DNA from: Isoetes taiwanensis
Lineage: Eukaryota > Streptophyta > Lycopodiopsida > Isoetales > Isoetaceae
Direction of reading: 5' to 3'
Assembly: GCA_021234155.1 (NCBI GenBank)
Contig: JAJEKV010000026.1
Location: 3,154,628 to 3,218,627 of the forward strand
Length of the DNA stretch: 64,000 bases
Under the pieces are notes generated by a model that was not told the origin of the DNA, ran no database searches, and saw only the letters and a program-made list of their open reading frames with translations. Below are positions 53,741 through 64,000 of this stretch, in pieces (within the stretch, counting starts at the first letter, position 1; each line of letters opens with the position of its first letter). The position numbers and the translations under genes are program-made.

Positions 53741-54829
53741 TCATCGGTAGGCTTTCATTTTTCCCATTTCTTTTATGATTTGAGTATTGCGAGCGATCCT
53801 CGGATCCTAGTTTTTCATTGCGGGTTATTGTGAGTTTTTTTTCTTTATTGCTTTTGGGATACATGGCCATGGAAGGTATGCTTGGCGGCTTGAAACGGTT
53901 CGGGAGGAGATGAGGATTCAAGAGCGAGAGATATGGAACTGTCTTCACAAGTAAGGCTACACTTTGAAGTTTATACACTTTATTGTATTTTATCTATTTT
54001 TCTAATCTATAGCTTGGTGTAGGAGCCGTCGAGGGCATGAGAAGGAAGGGAATCCTCAGTGAACCCCCTCCTCCACTTTCGAAGATGAGGACTATGAAAC
54101 AACGATCCATCGGATGAAAGTGTTAAAGAAGTATGTGATTGGTGAGAAGGCCTTGCGACCAAATTGCTAGGAACCGGTGAAATCACCTAGCATGATGAGG
54201 TGCTTCTTGAAAGATGGTCGGGGTTTGGAAGCACCACGGGAAAAAGCGACATTAACATGATACTTAGCGTCGACATATGCATGGCTGGCGCCGGACATAC
54301 TGACATGGAGCTATGGTTCAAAGGGGATGGACAAGTGGAGGACTTCCGCGATAGAAACCATAAGCCAAGCTCGAGGGGAGTATCTTTGGTTGTTCAAGTG
54401 ATCTTTTGTTCAATAAACCTATGTTTTGTACATTGTTATATTTTCTCTTGGGTACAATCTAGCATTGATACATATGCATGAACATGATCGAAGGATTCTT
54501 GAAGATATTTTGCATTCTTACATTGGATATAAGCTTCTTGATTCGATTTGCCATTTCGAGGAGCTGAGGTTTTTCTCGACATTTCGACTTGGATTTGAGG
54601 GAGAACCGGCCGAGATTATTTGTGGTTTGGACTCTCACAGAGCTCTTACAAATGGGACACTTCCATGTTCTAAATCTTTCAAATGCACATTCTTAGAAGT
54701 TTGTGATGGACCAGGTCAGCTTTGATTTTTCCAACCTGACTGGAGTAGAAGTGTACCACTAAATTTTTATGTTTCTTTGTGGCTTGAAGAACCAAGCATC
54801 TTCCAAATCTTCCGTCGGTTCGGTTTTGC
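53741..54829. other. no supported gene before the satellite
   Basis: Plus frames at 54,200-54,725 are open but unrecognised. A boundary between the CACTA region and the satellite lies somewhere here. Confidence 0.4.
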
Positions 54830-57800
54830 CTACTGCCGAGCCGCCGACCGCTCTAATGCTAACCCTTTGACCTAGACCTTCTACTCGAAAATTCAAAATT
54901 GGGTCGTGGGCCGAGATGAATTAGGGATCCCGTGGCAAAAACCGAATTTATTTTCGTGGCAATGCATTAAATTATGAATTTAATTAATGTCTTGCCACTT
55001 TGCAAAGCTCTCCCCTACTTGCCACACTGGAGGAGGAAAGGCTCCAAACTCCGCTCCGCCGGGCCCCTTGCTCCGGTGATTCTGCAGGCCGCTTTGGCCA
55101 GGTCCCAAGTGCAACGGACCAGGACTCGGCCCCCAAAAGCGTAAACCCTTCTAGAGCCTGGCAACCTACTTCGTGGTTTACGCGTTTGAGGCCCTCTCCT
55201 TGTCGGGGAATCTGCAACCTCGGCGGGACCTTAGGCGGTGTCTTGGAAGTGGGAGTTGGGGTGTTGACCTTGAAGGACCCTAAAATCCCTCCCAGGTCGC
55301 TTGCCCCAAATTTCCCTCTCCCCAAGGCCACCGGGGACTACGGTGGCGACCTCCCCTCTCCCTAATCAGCGATCTCCGACCTGCCAATGGACTTTAACGC
55401 CGACATTGCCACAGGGACCAAGTTAGTGGCGGAAGACCAACCGAACTCCAAGAAGCGCCAAAGTAGCTCACTTCCATCACACTTTCTAGTAGTCAATTGG
55501 CCTACAGGGATGTGCATGACAGGATCTCTTGTAGGAGGGCGGAGGTTTCCTTCTTTTACAAGAAAACCCGACCGTGTAACTTTGCTCCCTAGGGTAATTT
55601 AAGCCGTTCCTGACCATTTGGCGAGGGAGTCTATTTGCCATTCCTGAGCATCCCTTGCAGGAAATCGACAAAAACGCTCGCGGTTTCTACAAGGCCGACA
55701 TGGGCGCTTGGGTTTCTGACAAGTTCTCCTACCATCTGGAATCTTTTGGACCTTTTCCGGCGAGGGGGGCCCAGCAGAGGATCCATCCACGATTGGATAG
55801 GGGAACCGCCCGAGGTGGTCATTAGCGTGCGGCCAAGGGAGCTTGCCGCCAGAAGGGCTGCCTCGAACTTTTTTTGGATCCCCGCCTCACGGGGTCCGGA
55901 CTCTCCCCTCTTGTGAGGGATCCCCCGCAAGGTCCCCGCCTCGCTTGACTTTGGGGAAGGGTGCCAGCTCTGTTGCCACCGCAACCCGGCTGCCCCGACC
56001 GCTCTAATGCTAACCCTTTGGCCTAGACCTTCTCCTAAAATTCAAAATTGGGCCGTGTGCTGGGAGATGAATTAGGGATCCACCGGCAAAAACGGAATTT
56101 ATTTTAGGTGCAATATTTTAATTAGCACTTTCTTAATGTCTTGCCATTGCAAAAGCGCCCCGACTTCTACGCCACATCGGGAGGAGGAGGCCCAAACTCC
56201 AAACCCCGCCGGGCCTCTTTGTTCGTGCATTTCGGCCTTTACCGCTTCGGCCAGTCCCAGTGCAACGGAACCAGGACCGGCCCCCAAACGTGAACCCTTC
56301 TAGAGCCCGGCAACCCGCGGGGTTTACGTTTGAGGTCCTCCTTTGTCGGTTCCACGGGACCTTTGCGCCGTGTCTTGGAAGATAGGTTAGTGGGAGACGC
56401 CGCCAGCGGGGCCAATCCTCCCGAGGTCGCTGTCTCCAAATTTCCTCTCCCAGGCCCTGAGGACGGGACTGAGCACCTCCCTCTCGAATCGCTATCCTCT
56501 GCCAATGGACTCGAAACGTCGACATTGCCACGGGACCAAGTTCCGTGGGCCGAAGACCACCCAAACTCCAAGAAGCCAAAGTAGCTCACTTCCATCACAC
56601 CTGGTCAATTGGCCTAGGATGTGCATGCTGATATATCGGCCATGGAGGGCGCGGAGTTTCCCTTCTTCGCAAAAAACGACCGTGTAACTTGCTCCCTAGG
56701 GTAATTTTAAGCCATTCGGACGATTTGGCGGGGTCTATTTGCCATTCCGGAGCATCCAAGGTCTTAACGACAAAACAAGGGGTTTCTACAAGGTCGACAT
56801 CGACGACCCGTTTTGACAAGTTCTCCTGACCGATCATGAATCTTTTTGGACCTTCCCCAAGAGGGGCAACCCGAATCGGGAGGATCCAAATCCGGATAGG
56901 GAACCCGCCCGGGAGGGTGGTCATTTAGCTTCATTCTCCCCGGGAGCTTATGAAGGGCTGCCTCGGAACTTTTTCGATCCCACCTCCTGGGTCCTAACTC
57001 TCCCCTCTTGTGGGATCCCCGCAAGGTCCTGGCCTCGTTTGACTTTGGGAAGGGTGCCGCCTCGGTTGCCCCGCAAACGCTGCCCCAACCCGCTCCTAAT
57101 GCTAACCCTTTGACCTAGACCTTCCCCAAAATTCAAAATTGGGCCGTGTGGCCTGAGATGAATTAGGGATCCAGCTACCGCAAAAAATCGAATTTATTTT
57201 CGCAATGCATTAATTATGATTTATGAATGTCTTACACCGCAGTGCTCCGACTTCTACTTGCCACATCGGGAGGAGGAAAGGCCCAAACTCGCCCGCCGGT
57301 TCACTTGCTCCATATTCTCCTTGCCGCTTGTTCGCCACAGTCCCAAAAAAGCAACGAACCCTCGGCCCCCAAAACGTAAACCCTTCTAGAGCCCGGCAAC
57401 CCACTGTGGTTTTACGCTTTCTAGGCCCTCTCCTTGTCGATTCTACGGACCTTGCGCCAGTCTTAGCGGAGTTGGGGTGTTGACGCAGCGCCGGACCTAA
57501 AATCCCTCCGGAGGTCGCTTGCCCCAAATTCTCTCTCCCCAAGGCCCTGGGGGCCCGGACGGGCGACCTCCCTCTCCGATCGTGACCGACTCGCCAATGG
57601 ACTCGGGAACGCCGACATTGCTCTCGGGGACCAAGTTCCGTGGCTTGGGACCACCCAACTCCAAGAAGCGCCAAAGTAGCTCACTTCCATCACACTCGTA
57701 GTAATTGGCTCTAGGATGTGCATGCGATACCGGTCGTGGAGGGCGTGAGTGTTTCCTTCTTTTGCAAAACCGACCGTGTAACTTGCTCCCTAGTAATTTC

Positions 57801-60800
57801 GCCATTCCCAACGATTTGCGTGGTCTATTTGCCATTCCTGAGCATCCCCGCCCTGAACGACAAAACAAAGCGGTTTCTACAAGGCCGACATCGAGGGCCC
57901 CGGGTTTGACAAGTTCTCCTGACCGATCTGGAATCTTTTGACCTTCCAAGAGGGGCCCTCGAATCTTGGGATCCAACGGTTTGGATAGGGGAACCGGCTC
58001 CCGGAGGGGGTCGTGCTTTGCAGCTCCCGGGGGGAGCCGCCAGAAGGGGGGTCGCCGAACTTTTTGATCCCGCCTCCTCCTGGGACTCTCCCCTTGTGTG
58101 AGGGGATCCCCGCAAGGTCCTGGCCTCGCTTGACTTGGGGAAGGGTGCCAGCTCGGTTGCCCCGCACGCTGCCCTGCGTCACCGGACTCTAATGCTAAAC
58201 CTTTGACCTAGACCTTCTCCCAAAATTCCAAAATTGGGCCGTGTCTTTGGAGATGAATTAGGGATCTCCTGCCGCAAAAATCAGAATTTATTTTAGTACA
58301 ATGCATTAATTAGCGAATTTATGAATGCCTTACCACTTTCAAAAGCGCCCCTCGCTTCTACTTGCCACACGCTCGGGAGGAGGGGAGAAACCCGCCTCCG
58401 CCGGGGTTCCCCTTGCCCTTGCTCCATTTGCGCCCCAGGGTCCCAACCGCAACAGACCGGGACTGCGGCCCCTAAAACCCTTCTAGGCCCCAAAACCGGG
58501 GTTTACGTTTGAGGCCCCCTCCTTGTCGGTCGGCCGGGACCCTTGGACCGTCTTGGTTGAGTTGGGAGTGTTGGGTGTTGGAAGCCTTGCACCCACCCTA
58601 AAAATCCCCCCGGGAGGCTGGGTTCCCCAAATTTCCTCCCCAAGGCCCCCAATGGGCCGACCTCCCCTCTCCGGAACCAGATTTGATCTGCCAATGGACT
58701 CGAGCGTCGACATTGCCCGGGGACCAAGTTAGGGCGAGAAGACCACCCGAACTCCAAGAAGGGCAAAGTAGCTCCCACTTCCATCAGACACCGTAGTCAA
58801 TTGGCCTAGGGATGCATGCATCTTGGATACCGGAGGGAGCGGAGGCTTCTTCCTTAAAACCGGCCGTAACTTGCTCCCTAGGGTAATTTCCCATTCGGGG
58901 CGATTTATAGGTCTATTTTGCCATTCCCGAAAGCATCCCTGTGCCGTCTCAACGACAAAACAAGGCGGGTTTCTACAAGGCGACATCGGGGACGCCCTTG
59001 GCTTGACAAGTTCTCCCGACCGATCTGGAATCTTTTGGACCTTCTCAAGAGGGGCCCCCGAACGGAGGATCCAACGGTGGGATAGGGGAACCGCCCTGAG
59101 GGTGGTCATTGGCGTGCGGGGAGCGGGGAAGGGGTCGGCGGGGAACTTTTTGGATCCCGCCTCCGGGTCCGGACTCCCACCTCTTGTGAGGGATCCCCTC
59201 GCAAGGTCCCGCCTCATTTGACTTGGGAGGGTGCCGCCTCTGTTCCTCAAACGCTGCCCCTGACCGTCGGTAATGCTAACCCTTTGACCTAGACCCTCCT
59301 AAAAATTGGGCTTTGGGCCGCAGTCGAGATGAATTAGGAATCCAAATTGGCAAAAAATCTAATTTATTTTTCATACCGCATTAATACGAATTTATGAATT
59401 TACCTTGCCACCATCACCCCCGACTCTAATTGCCACATCTGGGAGGAGAGGAGGTACTCCAAACCCGGCCCGCCGGGCCGCCCCTTGCCAAGTTCAGCTT
59501 CCTGGCCACGCCCCAACCAGGTCCCAGTGCATGCACCAAAACTCCGGGCCCCCAAAACGTAAACCCTTTCTAGAGCCCCGGCAAACCAAGGTTTACGCGG
59601 AGGCTCCTCTCTCCTGCCTTTATTCGGTCAAACCATACACCCGAAGTGGTTGCTTTGACGCTGCAGCACGCTGGGACCTAAAATCCCCCGGGAGGTTTCG
59701 TTCCCCAAATCCCTCTCCTGCAAGGCCCCGGGACTGCACGGGCAACCTTTCCCTCCCAACCGTCCGGCTCCGGGCCAATGGACTCGTACGCCGACATTGC
59801 CCTCGGGACCAAGTTCCGGGGCCAAAGACCACCCTCACCAACTCCAAGAAGCGCCAAATTAGCTCAGTCCAATTGGAATAATTGGCCTGGGATGCCTGAA
59901 CCGGCCGGGAGGGCGGAATAAGTTTTTCTCTTTGCAAAAACCTAATTGTAACTTGCTTCCTGGTAATTTCGCCCATTCCTGACGATGGTGCAGGTTCCAT
60001 TTGCCATTCCAAAGCATCCTCTGCACGAATAATGACAAACACCCGACATCGACGCCTCGCATATTCTGGGTTGACAAGTTCTCCCGGACCGATCTAGAAT
60101 CTTTTGGGCCTTCCAAGAGGGGCCCTTGCGGAAGAGATCCAGCCGGTCGGATAGGGGAACAAATGCGTCCAAAGACACTCAGAAGTCAATTGGCCTAGCA
60201 TGTGGGATGCCTAGGGATACCGTCAGTGGGAGGGCGGGAGTGTTTCTTTCTTTGCAAAACCCCACTGCACTTTCCCAGATACGCATTCCTGGGAGGACTT
60301 ATGCAGGGTCAATGCTTGGCCCCAAGCCTCCCCGGGTTCTCGAATCCACAAAACACTCATGGGTTTCTACAAGGTCGATCTCTTGACGCCCGCTGTTTGA
60401 CAAGTTCTCCGACCCATCTAGAATCTTTTGGGCCTTCAACAAGAGGGGCCCCCTAATAGAGATCCAAACGGTCGGATAGAGTGTCCCAAGCCCGGGAGGG
60501 TCATTAGCGCAAGGGCTCCCGCTGGGAGCTGTGAAGGGCTGCCTCGGAACTTTTTTGATCCCCTCCCTCGGGTCCTGGACCTCCCTTTAGAGGGGAGCTC
60601 CCCAAGGTCCCGCGCCACCTCTTTGACTTCTGGGGAGGGTGCCACTGCTGCTCCCCAAGTAACCTGCCTCCCACCTTAATGCTAACCCCTTGACTCCAGA
60701 CCTCAAAATTCCCAAAATTGGGCTTTCAGGCCGGAGATGACCAGAACTAAAATCGGCAAAAAATCAGAATTTATTGCATAATGCATTAATACTTTAATTT

Positions 60801-63800
60801 ATGAATGCCTTGCACATCACAAAGCTCGACTTCTAATTGCCACATCGGGAGGGGAGGACAGGCCCAAACTCCATTCCGCCGGGCCTCCCCTTGTTCGCTG
60901 CTCGGCCGGGCAGCAGCTTCTGGCCACCCTAAAATCCCCCTAAGCCGCTTGCCCTCGAATTTCTTCTACCCAAGGCCCCCTCGGGACACCTGCACCTCCC
61001 TCTGAACCATTATGATTTGGCTCTCAATGGACTCAAAAAGTCGGGTATTCGGGACCACCCCCACCTCCCAACAAAGCACACCCCGTAGTCAATTGGCATA
61101 GGGATGTGGATAATCAGTGGAGGGCGCCACACTGTTTTCTTAAAACCGACTTGTAACTTTAGGGTAATTTCGCCATTCCTGGACGACTCTTGGCGTAGGT
61201 CGATTTTGCTATTTCTTTCAAAGCCTCCCTCGTGCCCGCCAACGACAAACATCAAGGGGTTTCTACATAAGGCCGACTCTCAGACGCCATTCGCCACATG
61301 AACAAGTTTTCCTAATCGGACCTAGAATCTTTGGGCCTCGGGCGAGGGGGCTCCTCACTGCAGGATCCAACGGGATAGGGGGAATCCCAACCGAGGGTGG
61401 CTATCATTACGCATGCCTGTGGGGAGTGCCAGAAGGGCTGCTCGGGAACTTTTTGATCCCGCCTCCCTGGGTCCCACTCTTGTGAGGGAGCCCTAGAAGG
61501 GTCCTCGGGCCTCGCTTTGGACTGGGAAGGGTGCCGCCTCTGGCTGCCCTGGCTACAAGGGGCTGCCCCGACCGCTCTAATGCTAAACCCCTTGACCCAG
61601 GACCTTCTCCAAAATTCTCAGTGTGGAATTGGGTCAGGCGGTGGGGCCGGAGATGAATTAGGAATCCAAATTGCAAAAAAATCAGAATTTATTTTCATAC
61701 AATGCATTAATTACGAATTTATGAATGCCTTGCCACTTCAAAGCCGGACTTCTAATTGCCACATCAAAGGCTGGAGGAGGGAGAGAGGCTCCAAACTCAA
61801 GCTCATGCTGGGCTTGTTCAAGCCGTCAGCAGCCTCGGCCATCGCCCTAACTGCATCACTAAAAACTCGCCCCCAAAACGCGAAATCCTTTTCTAGAACT
61901 GCAAACGGTTTACGCTGAGGCCCCTCGCCGATTTGGCTGACCTTGCAACTGTCTTGACGTGGAGGGTGTGTGTTGAAGCTGTAGCACTGACCTCCCAAAA
62001 TCCCCGGTCGCTGCCCTCAATTTCCTCCCCTGCCCCCGGGACTTATTGTGCCACTTCCCCTCTCTCGAACCGTGATTTCACCGCCAATGGAGTCAACGCC
62101 GACATTGCTCGGGACCAAGTTCGTGTGGGTTTAAGACCATCCGACCTCTAAGAAGGGCCAAAGTACTCATGCGTCCAAAGACACTCAGCTTCAATTTGCC
62201 TAGATGTGGGATGCCTGACACGGCCGCGGGAGGGCGAGTATTTTGTTTTGCAAAACCGGACCTTGTAATGTTCCCTAAGGTAATTTCGCCATTCCCATCT
62301 TTAATTTAGCGCAGGTCTATTTGCCATTCGGGGTTCTCCTGCAACGAACGACAAAAACACCGCGCGATTTCTACAAGGTCACCTCGGGGACGCCCACGGC
62401 TGACAAGTTCTCTGACCGGTCTGGAATCTTTGGGCCTTCCTCGGGCAAGAGGCCCCCCGGCGAGGATCCAACCTGGCCGGATAGGGGAACTGCTCCCGGG
62501 AGGTGGGTCATTGGGGCGGCGCCTCCTGGAGCCGCATAGGGTCTGGAACTTTTTTTTTGGATCCCTCCTGGGGTCCCGGGAATCCTCCCCGCCTTGTGAG
62601 GGAAGGAGGGAGCCCCAGGGTCCTCGTGGCCTCGCTTGACTTACTCTGGAGGGTGCCACTGTTACCCCGCAATCCGGGAGCTGCCTCGACCGGGTTTTAA
62701 TGTTAACTCTTTGACCGCCTAGACCTTTTTCTCCGAAAATTAAAATTGGGTTTCGTGTCAGATTACTTAGGAACGCCAGGGTAAAAATCAGAATTTATTT
62801 TCGCACAATGCATTAATTACGAATTATGAATGCCTTTGCCACCGCAAAAGCACCCCCGCCCCCACTGCCACAATATCGGCGAGGACGTAATTCAACTCCA
62901 TTCCGTCGCCTCTTGCTCCAGCGCCTTCTACCGGGCAGCTCTCGGCCATTCCAACCGCAATGTATCAAAAACTCGCCCCCAAAATGCAAACCCTTTCTAG
63001 AACCCGGCAAACCACGGTGGTTTACGCTTTTGGAGGCCCCTCTCCTTGTCATTCGGCCGGGACTCCGCGCCTGTGGTTCACCGAGTGGGGCGCGACGAGT
63101 ATCGCACCCTAAAATCCCCCTCGGAAGCGCAGAGTTCTAATTTCTCTCCAAGGCTCCCCGGGACAGACCTGCCACCTCCCTCCGAACCGTGTGATTTGGC
63201 TCCCGCCAATGGACTCGTGAAGCCTGCATTGCCCCTGGGACTGTTCCGTGGCCGTAAGACCACCACCTCCAAGAAAGCACACCGTAGTCATCACTGGGCC
63301 TAGGATGTGGGATGCCTCTGGACACCTTCGCGGGAGGGTATGAGTGCTTTCTCTTTTCTTTTGCAAAACCGAATTTGTAACTTACTTCCTAGGACACTTA
63401 TTCCTCGGATGATTCTCAAGGAAGTCGATTTAAGCATTCCCAGCCTCCCCAAAATAAGGCCAAACCTTTCTAGAACATGGCAAAACCACTGTGGTTACGC
63501 TTTCGAGGCCCTCTCTCCTTGTCGATTCTCCAACCGACTCATAAGGTCTTTGACGGGCGGGGTGTTGGAAGCCAGATCAATGGACCCTAAAATTCCCACA
63601 TGTAATGCTTTTGCCCTAATTCTCCTCTCCCCACGTCTGGACCCAAGGACTTCCCTCCTGAATCGCATTTAATCTGCCAAGACCTCTAACGCCGACATTG
63701 CCATGGGGACCAAGTTCCATGGTTGCAGTTAGACCATCCCACCCCCAAGAAGTGCCAGCAGTTGCGTCCAAAGACACTACGTAGTCAATTGGCTTAGTAC

Positions 63801-64000
63801 GGGATGCGATACCGCCGCGGAGGGCGTGGAGTATTTTCTCTTTCTTTGCAAACCCGAATTTTGTAACTTCTGCTCCTCAGGGTTTCGCCATTCCTCGACT
63901 TAATTTACAGGTCGATTTTGCCATTCCGAGCCTCCCCGTGCCCTAACGAAAACACGCTTTACAAGGTCAACTCGTGACGCTGACCGACGAATAGTTTTAA
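54830..64000. repeat. GC-rich satellite, ~1.1-kb unit, at least eight copies, runs off the window
   Basis: Each unit contains, in order: TAATGCTAACCCTTTGACCT; an AT-rich island (GAATTTATTTT...CAATGCATTAATTA); TTGCCACATCGGGAGGAGG; CCCTTCTAGAGCCCGGCAAC; GCCAATGGACTC and GCCGACATTGC; TCAATTGGCCTAGG; GTAACTTGCTCCCTAGGGTA; TTTCTACAAGGCCGACATC; GACAAGTTCTCC; and AATCTTTTGGACCTT. The GAATTTATT anchor occurs at about 54,944, 56,095, 57,190, 58,284, 59,360, 60,768, 61,685 and 62,791. Spacings are therefore 1151, 1095, 1094, 1076, 1408, 917 and 1106 bp. The long unit has an internal duplication of about 310 bp (second copy from about 60,170) and the next is short. Divergence is mostly small indels in G/C runs. 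No protein is encoded; open frames here are incidental. Confidence 0.95.

Noticed and set aside
55000-63700. Many open reading frames of 60-170 codons on both strands
   Set aside because: They recur out of frame in each satellite unit, overlap on opposite strands and match no family. They follow from GC-rich sequence with few stops.

Overview
This is a gene-poor, transposon-rich stretch of a land-plant nuclear genome. The evidence is GT/GC-AG introns, TATA boxes and plant gene families: germin-like protein, PPR protein, vacuolar sorting receptor, class III peroxidase, family-2 aldehyde dehydrogenase. It also holds plant-type CACTA, L1-type LINE, SINE and Helitron sequences. Gene sparsity, many decayed gene fragments and the mix of element types would suit a fern or other non-seed plant, but no single marker in the window proves this.

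Layout. 0-10 kb: AT-rich DNA with a 3' LINE fragment (1.7-2.7 kb), two Helitron 3' ends (4.05 and 6.48 kb), three ~80-residue paralogous genes (4.1-5.3 kb) with TATA boxes and a partial fourth copy, and an aldehyde dehydrogenase relic (8.35-8.75 kb). 10-12.5 kb: a first copy of a DUF7869-like, transposase-like gene with a decayed element end. 13.1-14.05 kb: PPR pseudogene. 14.4-23.9 kb: a minus-strand gene of unknown function whose exon is split by one 8,255-bp element (15,471-23,725). The element has matching terminal inverted repeats and a 4-bp target duplication (TTAC); removing it and one TTAC copy rejoins the host exon in frame. It carries a DUF7869-like gene leftwards, a multi-exon DNA-methyltransferase-like gene rightwards and, between them, an array of eight palindromes spaced 41-42 bp. 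More copies of the palindrome lie in introns of the methyltransferase gene. 24-30 kb: relics of Rab3GAP, vacuolar sorting receptor and class III peroxidase. 31.6-32.5 kb: three 271-bp tandem repeats. 34.0-34.8 kb: germin-like gene with a GC-AG intron and a one-base frameshift. 35.2 kb: tRNA-derived SINE. 36.2-39.9 kb: 5'-truncated L1-type LINE with perfect 14-bp target duplications. 40.8-43.1 kb: second copy of the LINE family seen at 1.7 kb. 46.1-53.7 kb: CACTA element with a TNPD-type transposase and a SET-like domain. 54.8 kb to the window end: GC-rich satellite with a unit of about 1.1 kb.

How the parts fit. The main find is the 8.26-kb element. I infer that the DUF7869-like protein is its transposase, the methyltransferase-like protein its accessory gene, and the palindromes a binding or modification array for one of them. 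Both genes now carry frameshifts, so this copy looks inactive. Most other gene-like pieces are pseudogenes. The three small paralogues and the germin-like gene are the best candidates for expressed genes.
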